DNA from: Gammaproteobacteria bacterium
Lineage (GTDB): Bacteria > Pseudomonadota > Gammaproteobacteria > DSM-19610
Direction: 5' to 3'
Assembly (NCBI GenBank): GCA_030618475.1
Contig: JAUXDG010000132.1
Coordinates: forward strand, 1-7,398
Length of the DNA stretch: 7,398 nt
The notes under the pieces are model-generated. The model had not been told where the DNA came from. It ran no database searches and worked only from the letters and a program-made list of their open reading frames with translations. Positions 1 through 6,143 of this stretch are shown piece by piece. How positions within the stretch are numbered: position 1 is the first letter of the stretch; each line of letters opens with the position of its first letter. A program made the position numbers and the translations under genes.

Positions 1-261
1 GACGACTGGCACCGGGTACATCTGATGAATCCGCGCGATGTGGTGCCTGAGTCCAATATGCCGAGCTTCCCGTGGCTGGCGGACAATGTGCTGGATGGCA
101 AACTGACGCCAAGAAAGCTGAAAGTCATGCGCATTCTAGGCGTGCCGTACGAGGATGAGGATATCGCCGGCGCCACGGCTGCCGTCAAGGGTAAGACCGA
201 GCTTGACGCCCTGGTGGCCTATTTACAGAACATGGGCACAGTCATTTCATCGCGGAGGTAG
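1..261 (+). CDS. ccoO: cbb3-type cytochrome c oxidase subunit II, C-terminal end (5' truncated)
   Basis: Only the last 86 codons are visible; the gene runs off the left edge. CcoO is the membrane-anchored mono-haem c subunit of cbb3 oxidase, which passes electrons from CcoP to CcoN. The visible part holds the conserved segment HLMNPRDVVPESNMPSFPWL (residues 7-26 of the fragment), which is highly characteristic of CcoO/FixO. Its methionine at fragment residue 20 is the expected axial haem ligand; the CXXCH motif lies upstream and is not in the window. The remainder is the usual C-terminal helix ending in ALVAYLQNMGTVISSRR. The TAG stop lies inside the ccoQ ribosome-binding region, so the two genes are tightly linked. 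The identity is certain for a fragment of this kind; only the gene start is missing. Confidence 0.97.
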   Translation, partial: DDWHRVHLMNPRDVVPESNMPSFPWLADNVLDGKLTPRKLKVMRILGVPYEDEDIAGATAAVKGKTELDALVAYLQNMGTVISSRR

Positions 262-266
262 CCAGC

Positions 267-446
267 GTGGATATCAATACCTGGCGAGGCATCGCTACTG
301 TCCTGGCGCTGATCGCCTTCATCGGCGTATGGATCTGGGCCTGGAGCAAGAAGCGCAAGGGCGCTTTTGACGAAGCTGCGGACCTGCCGTTCGCAGATGA
401 TGATATCGACCAAAAAAGTAAAGGTGGTCAACATGACGGTCAATGA
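267..446 (+). CDS. ccoQ: cbb3-type cytochrome c oxidase subunit IV (CcoQ/FixQ)
   Basis: This is a 59-aa single-pass membrane protein starting MDINTWRGIATVLALIAFIG. It starts with GTG, and a good Shine-Dalgarno (GGAGG, 254-258) stands 8 nt upstream. One membrane helix spans about residues 8-26 and is rich in tryptophan; it is followed by a basic stretch (SKKRKGAF) and an acidic, hydrophilic tail. This layout and length fit CcoQ, which stabilises the cbb3 complex and its interaction with CcoP. Its place between ccoO and ccoP confirms the call, since sequence conservation in this family is low. The gene begins 5 nt after the ccoO stop and its last 14 nt overlap the ccoP start, suggesting translational coupling. 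Confidence 0.93.
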   Translation: MDINTWRGIATVLALIAFIGVWIWAWSKKRKGAFDEAADLPFADDDIDQKSKGGQHDGQ

Positions 447-1350
447 TTTCAGTTTTACGAGCAATTTCTGGAGCTGGTGGATCATCGTTCTGACGGTGGG
501 GAATATACTGGCCTGCTGGTGGCTGGTCCGCTGGACCGCGAAGAAGCGTCCCGGGGAGTCCAAGCTTGGTGATGTCACCGGACACAGCTGGGACGAAGGT
601 ACCCTGTCCGAGTATAACAACCCGCTGCCACGCTGGTGGCTGTGGCTGTTTTACATCACCATGATATTTGGTGTGGTCTACCTGTTTCTCTACCCGGGCC
701 TGGGCAGCTATCAGGGGTATTTGAAGTGGACGCACCAGAGCGAATATGCCAAAGATATGGAAGCTGCCGATCAGAAGTATGGGCCGCTGTTCGCAAAATA
801 CGCCGGCACGCCCATTCCCCAGCTGGCGGCGGATAGCGATGCCCTGAAGATCGGCCAGCGACTGTTCGTCAATTATTGCGCCAGCTGCCATGGTTCAGAC
901 GCCGGTGGCGGCCCCGGCTTCCCCAGCCTGAGTGACGGTGACTGGCTGTACGGTGGTGAACCGGGAACGATCAAGCTGAGCATTCTGGAAGGCCGTAGCG
1001 GCGTCATGCCGGCCTGGGGCGCGGTGCTGAACGAACAGGGGGTGGATGAAGTCGCCGCCTATGTACTCAGTCTGGGCGGCCGCGATGCCGATGCCGACAA
1101 GATTGCCGCCGGTCAGACGCATTATACGACCTACTGTGCCGCCTGCCACGGCGCAGAGGGCACGGGTAACACGGCGCTCAGTGCGCCGAACCTGACCGAC
1201 AACATCTGGCTGTACGGTGGCTCCCCCGGTGTCATCCGACAAACCATCAACGACGGCCGTAACGGAAGCATGCCGGCACACCGTGACTTCCTGGGCGAAG
1301 ACAAGTCGCACCTGCTGGCAACCTATATCTACAGCCTGTCCAACAAATAG
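433..1350 (+). CDS. ccoP: cbb3-type cytochrome c oxidase subunit III, di-haem cytochrome c
   Basis: A 305-aa di-haem c subunit that accepts electrons from soluble or membrane c-type cytochromes and relays them to CcoO. I place the start at ATG 433, not at an in-frame ATG 66 nt upstream. The downstream start gives the family N-terminus (TVNDFSFTSNFWSWWIIVLT), has AAGGTGG just before it, and avoids a long overlap with ccoQ. Two membrane helices (about residues 11-31 and 68-90) flank a cytoplasmic loop, the form typical of gammaproteobacterial CcoP. Two periplasmic cytochrome c domains follow. The haem motifs are CASCH (C149, C152, H153) and CAACH (C235, C238, H239), with likely axial methionines M192 (VMPAWG) and M280 (SMPAHR). 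Length is normal for the family and nothing essential is missing. Confidence 0.97.
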   Translation: MTVNDFSFTSNFWSWWIIVLTVGNILACWWLVRWTAKKRPGESKLGDVTGHSWDEGTLSEYNNPLPRWWLWLFYITMIFGVVYLFLYPGLGSYQGYLKWTHQSEYAKDMEAADQKYGPLFAKYAGTPIPQLAADSDALKIGQRLFVNYCASCHGSDAGGGPGFPSLSDGDWLYGGEPGTIKLSILEGRSGVMPAWGAVLNEQGVDEVAAYVLSLGGRDADADKIAAGQTHYTTYCAACHGAEGTGNTALSAPNLTDNIWLYGGSPGVIRQTINDGRNGSMPAHRDFLGEDKSHLLATYIYSLSNK

Positions 1351-1363
1351 CAGGTAATAGAGC

Positions 1364-2800
1364 ATGTCCAGCGATCGGGCAACAGCCGAACCAGCCAGCG
1401 CGCCGCCCCCCCAGCAGGGGTCGGGCGAGGACGAGGACGAGGCATACGCCAAGCACAAGAAGGTCTATCCGCGCGAAGTCCACGGTATCTTCGCCAGCCT
1501 TCGTACGCTGGGGGTCGCCGTCCTGCTGGGGCTGTATTACGGCGTTGCCTGGTTACCCTGGGAGGGACACCAGGCGGTACTGCTGGACCTGCCGGCCCGT
1601 AAATTCTATATCTTCGGCCTGACCTTCTGGCCACAGGACTTTTTCTATTTTGCCTGGCTGCTGATTATTGCCGCCCTGGCGCTGTTCTATGTCACCGCGC
1701 TGGCCGGGCGGCTGTGGTGCGGCTACGCCTGTCCGCAGACGGTCTGGACCGAGATATTTCTGTGGATAGAACGCAAGGTTGAGGGTAGCCGCAACCAGCA
1801 GATCAAGCGTGACAAGTCTGACATAACAGCGGCCAAATTCCGCGTCAAGGCCACCAAGCACTTCATCTGGCTTGCCTTTTCGCTGTTCACCGGATTTACC
1901 TTTGTCGGTTATTTCACACCCATCCGTGAACTGGCAGTTTCATTCGTCAACTGGAATCTGGGTCCCTGGGAAACGTTCTGGATTTTCTTCTACGGTTTCG
2001 CCACCTATGGCAATGCCGGCTGGATGCGCGAACAGGTGTGCATTTACATGTGCCCCTATGCACGCTTTCAGGCCGCCATGTTCGACAAGGACACCCTGGT
2101 TATCGCCTACGATGAAGAACGTGGCGAGCCACGCGGTTCGCGCAAAAAGGCAAGCGACCCGCGACAGTCGGGACTGGGCGACTGCGTGGACTGTACGCTG
2201 TGCGTACAGGTGTGTCCGACCGGTATCGATATTCGAGATGGCCTGCAGTACGAGTGTATAGGCTGTGCAGCCTGTATCGACGTCTGTGACCAGGTCATGG
2301 ACAAGATGGGCTACGAAAAAGGCCTGGTGCGCTATACCACCGAGCACGCCATGGCCGGCATACATACCGATATCGTGCGGCCAAGAACCATCATGTACAC
2401 AATACTGCTGGCGGCATTAGCGATCGGGCTGATTTATGCCATCGGTCAGCGCATACCCCTGGAACTGGATATCCTTCGCGACCGCAACAGCCTGTACCGC
2501 AAAACGTCCGAGGGCCTGGTGGAAAATGTCTATATCCTCAAGGTGGTGAATATGGACGAACAGGCCCACCGCTACAGTCTTGAGGTGTCCGGCCTGGAGG
2601 GGCTGGAACTGATAATGTCGAATCCGGTCATCAAAGCTTCGGGCGGTGAGGTACTCAGCGTGCCGGTGTCGCTGCGTGTCGACCCGATTGTGCTCGAACG
2701 TACCGCCAACGAGATTGAATTCACCATTTCCGCTGATGACAATGCCGAATTGAGGCGTACCGAAACAGCACGTTTCCTTGGCCCGGCAATGGCCAGGTAA
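1364..2800 (+). CDS. ccoG: cbb3 oxidase assembly protein CcoG (polyferredoxin-like, cupric reductase family)
   Basis: A 478-aa membrane iron-sulfur protein of the CcoG/FixG/RdxA family. Family members reduce Cu(II) to Cu(I) for insertion into the CcoN active site. About five membrane helices are visible (near residues 47-66, 93-115, 166-187, 203-221, 343-365). Between them are two CXXXCP motifs (C119/C123 and C226/C230). A cytoplasmic ferredoxin-like domain has two Cys clusters, C274-C277-C280-C284 followed by P, and C298-C301-C304-C308 followed by D; the final CD instead of CP is usual in CcoG as I recall it. The C-terminal 110 residues (from about LDILRDRNSLYRKTSEGLVE) match the Ig-like FixG C-terminal domain. 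The start lies 13 nt after the ccoP stop with only a weak Shine-Dalgarno, so translation is probably coupled to ccoP. Confidence 0.97.
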   Translation: MSSDRATAEPASAPPPQQGSGEDEDEAYAKHKKVYPREVHGIFASLRTLGVAVLLGLYYGVAWLPWEGHQAVLLDLPARKFYIFGLTFWPQDFFYFAWLLIIAALALFYVTALAGRLWCGYACPQTVWTEIFLWIERKVEGSRNQQIKRDKSDITAAKFRVKATKHFIWLAFSLFTGFTFVGYFTPIRELAVSFVNWNLGPWETFWIFFYGFATYGNAGWMREQVCIYMCPYARFQAAMFDKDTLVIAYDEERGEPRGSRKKASDPRQSGLGDCVDCTLCVQVCPTGIDIRDGLQYECIGCAACIDVCDQVMDKMGYEKGLVRYTTEHAMAGIHTDIVRPRTIMYTILLAALAIGLIYAIGQRIPLELDILRDRNSLYRKTSEGLVENVYILKVVNMDEQAHRYSLEVSGLEGLELIMSNPVIKASGGEVLSVPVSLRVDPIVLERTANEIEFTISADDNAELRRTETARFLGPAMAR

Positions 2801-2809
2801 GGGCCTTAC

Positions 2810-3316
2810 ATGCTACAGACTGCTGCTGAAAAACCCCGCCCCTGGTACCGGCAAGCCTGGCCCTGGTTCCTGATCTCACTGGCGGCCAGCGCCGTCATCG
2901 GCGGCATCATCACCCTCATACTCGCGATAAACAGCCCCAACGCGCTGGTGGTGGATGACTATTACAAGGAAGGCCTGGCCATCAACCAGAAAAAACATCG
3001 CCTGGCAAACGCTGACAAGATGGGAATGGCGGGACTGCTGCGCAGCGACGGAAAACAGCTGACCCTGAGCCTGACCAGCCAGCCGGCTGTCACCGAACAG
3101 GCGCTGGTGCTGAACATTATCCATTCGACTCGTGCCGAACTGGATCGGGAATTGACCCTGCTGCGCATGCCTGATGGACGTTACGCCGCTGATCTGCCCC
3201 TGCTGCGGCCTGGCAGCTGGTACCTGCGCCTGCAGGCCGGCGACGCGACGTGGGAAATACGCTCACGCATAACCATCGATGGACCGTTCCAGGCCCGTCT
3301 GGCCGCCAATAATTGA
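2810..3316 (+). CDS. ccoH: cbb3 oxidase assembly protein CcoH (FixH family)
   Basis: A 168-aa single-pass membrane protein. A short cytoplasmic N-terminus rich in Pro/Trp leads into one helix (about residues 17-40). Next comes the diagnostic FixH segment VVDDYYKEGLAINQ (about 47-60) and a periplasmic beta-rich domain ending near residue 165. CcoH associates with the cbb3 complex during assembly and is needed for its stability. The start lies 9 nt after the ccoG stop; the Shine-Dalgarno is weak (TAAGGG), consistent with translational coupling in an operon. In many proteobacteria ccoI and ccoS follow directly; here a 145-bp gap and an unrelated small gene follow. Confidence 0.93.
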   Translation: MLQTAAEKPRPWYRQAWPWFLISLAASAVIGGIITLILAINSPNALVVDDYYKEGLAINQKKHRLANADKMGMAGLLRSDGKQLTLSLTSQPAVTEQALVLNIIHSTRAELDRELTLLRMPDGRYAADLPLLRPGSWYLRLQAGDATWEIRSRITIDGPFQARLAANN

Positions 3317-3461
3317 CACAGGCCGGTATTTGATCTGGACTTGTCCACCCCTAAACCGATAGTATTAGCGGCGTTTTCAAACTGACCGGCGCCCAACATC
3401 GTTCGCCAACGGTCGGCGGAAACCACGATAATCAGACAAGTCAGCGCTGGGGGCGAAGACC

Positions 3462-3755
3462 ATGATGAAAGCCGCAATAAACCCGACCATGGAACAGAGG
3501 CGGGATGAGATACCCGTAATCCAGCGCGTTATCGCTGTACTCTGGCCATCCTTTGTTACTTCCGGCATCGCTACCGGCCTGTTTTTTACCGCGTTCGACC
3601 CGTTTGATTTGATGATGATATCCGGGCAAGCGGAAATCAGCCGCATGGGTGTCTACAGCATCGGGTTTTTCATGTTCTGGCTGTTGACAGCGACCACCTG
3701 CGGGTTGACCTGCTATTTCCAGAAGCCCTGTGAACAGATCAAAGGCCATCACTAG
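3462..3755 (+). CDS. Small two-helix membrane protein of unknown function
   Basis: A 97-aa protein whose family I cannot name. It has a charged N-terminus (NPTMEQRRDEIP), one likely membrane helix at about residues 22-45 containing LWPSF and ending in FFTAFDP, a short loop, and a second helix at about 64-86 (YSIGFFMFWLLTATTCGLTC). Three cysteines cluster at the end of helix 2 (C80, C84, C90), followed by a basic tail ending GHH. The protein looks real: hydrophobicity is well organised, charges lie at the helix ends, and it occupies a region with no better frame. ATG 3462 is followed at once by ATG 3465, and the upstream GGGGGC is a poor Shine-Dalgarno. It follows ccoH after 145 bp, where ccoI would often be, so a role near the oxidase is possible but unproven. 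A weak promoter-like pair (TTGTCC 3341-3346, TATTAG 3363-3368) lies in the gap. The stop overlaps that of dtd. Confidence 0.75.
   Translation: MMKAAINPTMEQRRDEIPVIQRVIAVLWPSFVTSGIATGLFFTAFDPFDLMMISGQAEISRMGVYSIGFFMFWLLTATTCGLTCYFQKPCEQIKGHH
3752..3755. other. Interlocked convergent stop codons (CTAG)
   Basis: The palindrome CTAG supplies the TAG stop of the + strand small membrane protein (3753-3755) and the TAG stop of dtd on the - strand (3754-3752). The two genes therefore overlap tail to tail by 4 bp. I see no intrinsic terminator around it, so transcripts from either side may run into the antisense of the other gene. Confidence 0.9.
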
Positions 3756-4201
3756 CAGCCTGGCGAGACCTGCAGCCAGAAGGTCACAGGACCATCGTTG
3801 ACCAGTCCAACCTGCATATCAGCACCGAATCTGCCCGTTTCCACCGCTGCATGGCGCTTCGCGGCCTGCCCGGCAAAGTATTCAAACCACTTATCACCTT
3901 CCGAAGGGTCGGCAGCCGCAGTAAAGCTGGGCCGTCTGCCTTTGCGGGTATCAGCCGCCAGGGTAAATTGCGGCACCAGCAGCAGGCCACCACCGATGTC
4001 GGTCACACTGCGGTTCATACGTCCTTCATCATCAGCGAATACCCGGTAAGACAACAGGCGTTCGAGCAAACGATCCGCCTGCGCGGCAGCATCACCGCGT
4101 TCGACGCCGATCAGTACCATCAGTCCCTGACCTATTTCACCGATACGCGAATCTTCTACATCGACCCAGGCCCGGCTGACGCGTTGTAACAGTGCGATCA
4201 T
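3752..4201 (-). CDS. dtd: D-aminoacyl-tRNA deacylase
   Basis: A 149-aa cytoplasmic enzyme that hydrolyses D-amino acids (classically D-Tyr) and mischarged glycine from tRNA, a chirality proofreading step in translation. It aligns by eye along its full length with the E. coli protein, starting MIALLQRVSRAWV. The Gly-cisPro motif is present in LVNDGPVTFWLQV (G137-P138), as is the conserved TGRFGADMQV. The usual SQFTL active-site motif reads PQFTL, with Pro at residue 77 in place of Ser. The family's normal length is about 145 aa. The start ATG has no clear Shine-Dalgarno. It lies 80 nt downstream of pip on the same strand; that gap holds nested inverted repeats. A pip-dtd neighbourhood occurs in Pseudomonas as I recall, so co-transcription is likely. 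Confidence 0.96.
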   Translation of the reverse strand: MIALLQRVSRAWVDVEDSRIGEIGQGLMVLIGVERGDAAAQADRLLERLLSYRVFADDEGRMNRSVTDIGGGLLLVPQFTLAADTRKGRRPSFTAAADPSEGDKWFEYFAGQAAKRHAAVETGRFGADMQVGLVNDGPVTFWLQVSPGC

Positions 4202-4209
4202 GTCGATAA

Positions 4210-4280
4210 CAGCTTAATGGGTAAAATGCCCCTAATCCCATTTTTACCACATGCCCTGGGGCATGTGGTAAGAAAAGCTG
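4210..4280. repeat. Nested inverted-repeat element between pip and dtd
   Basis: A 71-bp segment of overlapping dyads fills nearly all of the pip-dtd gap. The core is a perfect 12-bp palindrome, TACCACATGCCC (4245-4256) against GGGCATGTGGTA (4259-4270), plus one more A-T pair outside. Other pairings compete with it: ATGCCCC (4226-4232) with GGGGCAT (4258-4264); GGTAAAATG (4220-4228) with CATTTTTACC (4239-4248, one bulge); and AATGGG (4216-4221) with CCCATT (4237-4242). The ends CAGCTT (4210-4215) and AAGCTG (4275-4280) also pair. The core hairpin has T's before and A's after it when read on either strand, so it is not a standard intrinsic terminator. On the - strand it would sit in the pip-dtd mRNA just before the dtd start. 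Confidence 0.8.
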
Positions 4281-4281
4281 A

Positions 4282-5241
4282 CTAAGCCAGGCGTTCTGCA
4301 AATCCGTCGGTTGCCCGGATCAGGGCATCGGCCATAGCCGGATCGCTGGTTGAATGACCGGCAGCGGGAATGATCGACAAGCGGGATTCCGGCCAGGCCT
4401 GGTGCAGGGCATAGGCCTGATCCAGCGGGCACACAATATCGTAGCGCCCGTGCACAATGACACCGGGGATCCCGCGCAGACGGTCTGCCCGCTCGAGAAT
4501 CTGATTCGGCTGCATAAACGCCTGGTGAACAAAATAGTGGCATTCAATGCGCGCCATACTCAGCGCCACGTGGCTGTCACCGAAACGCTGGATCAGCGCT
4601 GGCTTGCTATGCAGGGTGGAGGTGCGCCCTTCCCAGATCGACCAGGCTTTTGCCGCCGCCAGACGACTGACTTCATCTTCCCCGGTCAGCAATGCGTAAT
4701 AGGCGTTGACCAGATCGTCGCGGTTTTCAGGCTGCACCTGCTCAATAAAGTCCTGCCAGTAATCCGGAAACAGGCGGCATGCACCGTCCTGATAGAACCA
4801 GGAGATATCCTGCTCGCGGCACAGAAAAATGCCGCGCAGCACCAGGCCGAGCACGCGCTCGGGGAAAGTCTCCGCATACACCAGTCCCAGCGTCGAGCCC
4901 CATGACCCGCCAAAAACCAGCCAGCGCTCTACCTGTAAATGCTTGCGGATAGTTTCGATGTCCGACAACAAGGCCTGGGTGGTATTTCCCTCGAGTCCGG
5001 CGTGAGGCCGGGAACGACCGCAACCGCGCTGATCAAACAGGATAATTCGGTATAAATCAGGATTAAAGAATTGCCGGTGAAAAGGCTCACAAGCGCCGCC
5101 CGGGCCACCGTGAACGAACAATACCGGTATACCGTCTGGATTCCCACACTCCTCAATGTAGATGCAATGCAGCTGCTCTACTTCAATAGTATGGCGTACG
5201 TAGGGTTCAATAGCTGGGTACAGGGTTCGCATAATTTCCAT
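4282..5241 (-). CDS. pip: Proline iminopeptidase (prolyl aminopeptidase, S33 family alpha/beta hydrolase)
   Basis: A 319-aa cytoplasmic serine peptidase that removes N-terminal proline from peptides. It matches the S33 family in order: N-terminal LYPAIEPY, oxyanion-hole motif HGGPGG (44-49), DQRGCGRS (70-77), nucleophile elbow GGSWGS with Ser113, a helical cap domain (about 140-240), HGRYDIVCP with Asp268, and AGHS with His296. Length is typical. The first ATG (5241) gives MEIMRTLYP. A second ATG at 5232 gives MRTLYP, the N-terminus more usual in the family, with GGA just before it; either may be used. Neither has a strong Shine-Dalgarno. A perfect terminator hairpin ends 8 nt upstream of the first ATG, leaving almost no room for a separate promoter. 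Members of this family sometimes act on other substrates, so the exact specificity is inferred. Confidence 0.95.
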   Translation of the reverse strand: MEIMRTLYPAIEPYVRHTIEVEQLHCIYIEECGNPDGIPVLFVHGGPGGACEPFHRQFFNPDLYRIILFDQRGCGRSRPHAGLEGNTTQALLSDIETIRKHLQVERWLVFGGSWGSTLGLVYAETFPERVLGLVLRGIFLCREQDISWFYQDGACRLFPDYWQDFIEQVQPENRDDLVNAYYALLTGEDEVSRLAAAKAWSIWEGRTSTLHSKPALIQRFGDSHVALSMARIECHYFVHQAFMQPNQILERADRLRGIPGVIVHGRYDIVCPLDQAYALHQAWPESRLSIIPAAGHSTSDPAMADALIRATDGFAERLA

Positions 5242-5249
5242 TCTTGCAT

Positions 5250-5280
5250 GAAAAAAGGCGTGCCTGACACGCCTTTTTTC
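5250..5280 (-). terminator. Bidirectional rho-independent terminator after the DsrE2-family gene
   Basis: A perfect 13-bp inverted repeat: GAAAAAAGGCGTG (5250-5262), 5-nt loop, CACGCCTTTTTTC (5268-5280). The GC-rich inner stem is flanked by an A-tract and a T-tract, so both strands give a hairpin followed by six U's. It starts 18 nt after the stop of the upstream - strand gene, fitting its terminator. It also abuts the pip start codon. Confidence 0.9.
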
Positions 5281-5298
5281 TGATCCGAAGTTCCGCTG

Positions 5299-5907
5299 TC
5301 AGATAAACAGGCAGACGTCAGATTCTCTGGCCATCGGCAGGAACGAAGCAGCCCCAACATAGTCGATACCGTCTATGAACTCATCATGGCTGAAACCGAA
5401 CACGTCCACCGTCATCTGGCAGGCATACATCGTTACCTCCGCTTCAATACACAGCTCGCGTAGTTCATCGACACTTGCCACGCCCTTGTTCTTGAACGTC
5501 TTTTTCATCAGACCAGTGGCAACTTTTTCAAAACCCGGCACACCGGCCATGAGCAGGTTCGGCATTGGCCAGTCATAGTCCTGGAACCACTTGGGACCGA
5601 AAGGCATTTTCATCGGCATAGCCGGGTTACCAAGGGGACTGACATCTGATGTAATTTCTTTTTTCAGCAGCAGCAGACCGTAGAAGGTGAAGAAAATAGA
5701 GGAATCCCAACCCAAAGCAGACGCCGTGGAGGCCAGAATGAAAGGCGGATAAGCCCAGTCAAGGGTTCCTTTGGTGGCAATAATGGACAGCGCAGGCGTA
5801 CGCGCTTCGTCAATTTCCTGCAGCTTGGCAGGCAACACTTCATCCAGTTTTTTACTCAACCACTCAGTCATCTGAGCTTCGTTCATGCTTTCGGCAGTCA
5901 TCGACAT
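5299..5907 (-). CDS. DsrE2 family (DsrE/DsrF/DrsH-like) sulfur-relay protein
   Basis: A 202-aa protein of the DsrE2 type. It has an approximately 40-residue charged N-terminal extension (TEWLSKKLDEVLPAKLQEID). Next is the family signature KGTLDWAYPPFILASTASALGW (starting at residue 46), the hydrophobic IFFTFYGLLLL, PLGNPAMPMKMPFGP (91-105), then YACQMTVDVFGF, whose Cys163 corresponds to the conserved persulfide-carrying cysteine, and a C-terminal GAASFLPMARESDVCLFI. Family members bind and pass on sulfane sulfur, often with rhodanese and TusA in sulfur oxidisers. Hydrophobic stretches suggest membrane association. The start is firm: GGAGGAG (5914-5920) lies 6 nt upstream. It has its own promoter and terminator, so it is probably monocistronic. 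The biochemical role here is inferred from family and from the rhodanese gene next upstream; no tusA lies between them. Confidence 0.88.
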   Translation of the reverse strand: MSMTAESMNEAQMTEWLSKKLDEVLPAKLQEIDEARTPALSIIATKGTLDWAYPPFILASTASALGWDSSIFFTFYGLLLLKKEITSDVSPLGNPAMPMKMPFGPKWFQDYDWPMPNLLMAGVPGFEKVATGLMKKTFKNKGVASVDELRELCIEAEVTMYACQMTVDVFGFSHDEFIDGIDYVGAASFLPMARESDVCLFI

Positions 5908-6070
5908 ACGTTTCTCCTCCTACCCATCAGTTCATGGATAGTTGTTTAAAAACAATTAATCAGGGTGTGTCATTAACTCTCGGACACATCCGTACCCCAA
6001 AGAATTTAACGCCACTGCCCGAGGTCACGAACGGAAGGCTGGACAAAATGGCAGGGGGGACATTGCCTAG
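5908..6070 (-). promoter_or_regulatory. Long structured 5' leader of the DsrE2-family gene
   Basis: If transcription starts about 7 nt after the predicted -10 box, the mRNA has an untranslated leader of roughly 160 nt. It contains a hairpin, TGTGTC (5966-5971) with GACACA (5983-5988), 11-nt loop. It also contains a perfect AT-rich palindrome TTGTTTAAAAACAA (5942-5955), then the strong Shine-Dalgarno (5914-5920). The palindrome has the spacing of a CRP/FNR-family site (TTGTT-N4-AACAA) but not the FNR consensus TTGAT-N4-ATCAA, and it lies well downstream of the start site. No coding region is supported in 5908-6143. Confidence 0.45.
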
Positions 6071-6076
6071 CATGTG

Positions 6077-6105
6077 ATTATATGAACGCTTATTCACAGG
6101 GTCAA
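6077..6105 (-). promoter_or_regulatory. Sigma70-type promoter for the DsrE2-family gene
   Basis: On the - strand the sequence shows a -35 box TTGACC (6105-6100), a spacer of exactly 17 bp, and a perfect -10 box TATAAT (6082-6077). This is the best promoter match in the window. It lies in the gap after the rhodanese gene and points toward the DsrE2-family gene. Confidence 0.75.
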
Positions 6106-6143
6106 ACAATTGGCATCAAATCCGGGTTGGCTGCATGACTCAA

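Noticed and set aside
367..432. A 22-codon N-terminal extension of CcoP.
   Set aside because: The extension MTKLRTCRSQMMISTKKVKVVN does not resemble the family and lies within ccoQ; ATG 433 gives the typical N-terminus and has a Shine-Dalgarno.
319..891. A 190-aa reading frame on the - strand opposite ccoQ/ccoP.
   Set aside because: It is antisense to a well-supported gene, has no recognisable domain and is explained by GC-rich codon bias.
3313..3346. TTGACA at 3313-3318 as a promoter for the small membrane protein, and the TGGACTTGTCCA dyad at 3336-3347 as an operator.
   Set aside because: There is no -10 box at 16-18 bp from TTGACA, and the dyad is short with a 2-nt centre; both could be chance.
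3317..3461. An FNR/ANR box or a terminator between ccoH and the small membrane protein.
   Set aside because: No TTGAT-N4-ATCAA match and no stable hairpin followed by a T-run are present.
4354..4905. A 183-aa reading frame on the + strand opposite pip.
   Set aside because: It is antisense to a gene with an intact catalytic triad and shows no family features.
5960..6073. A 37-codon reading frame on the - strand in the DsrE2 leader, from ATG at 6073 to TGA at 5960.
   Set aside because: The ATG is only 4 nt after the -10 box, so it would fall before or at the transcription start. It has no ribosome-binding site and the composition does not look coding.
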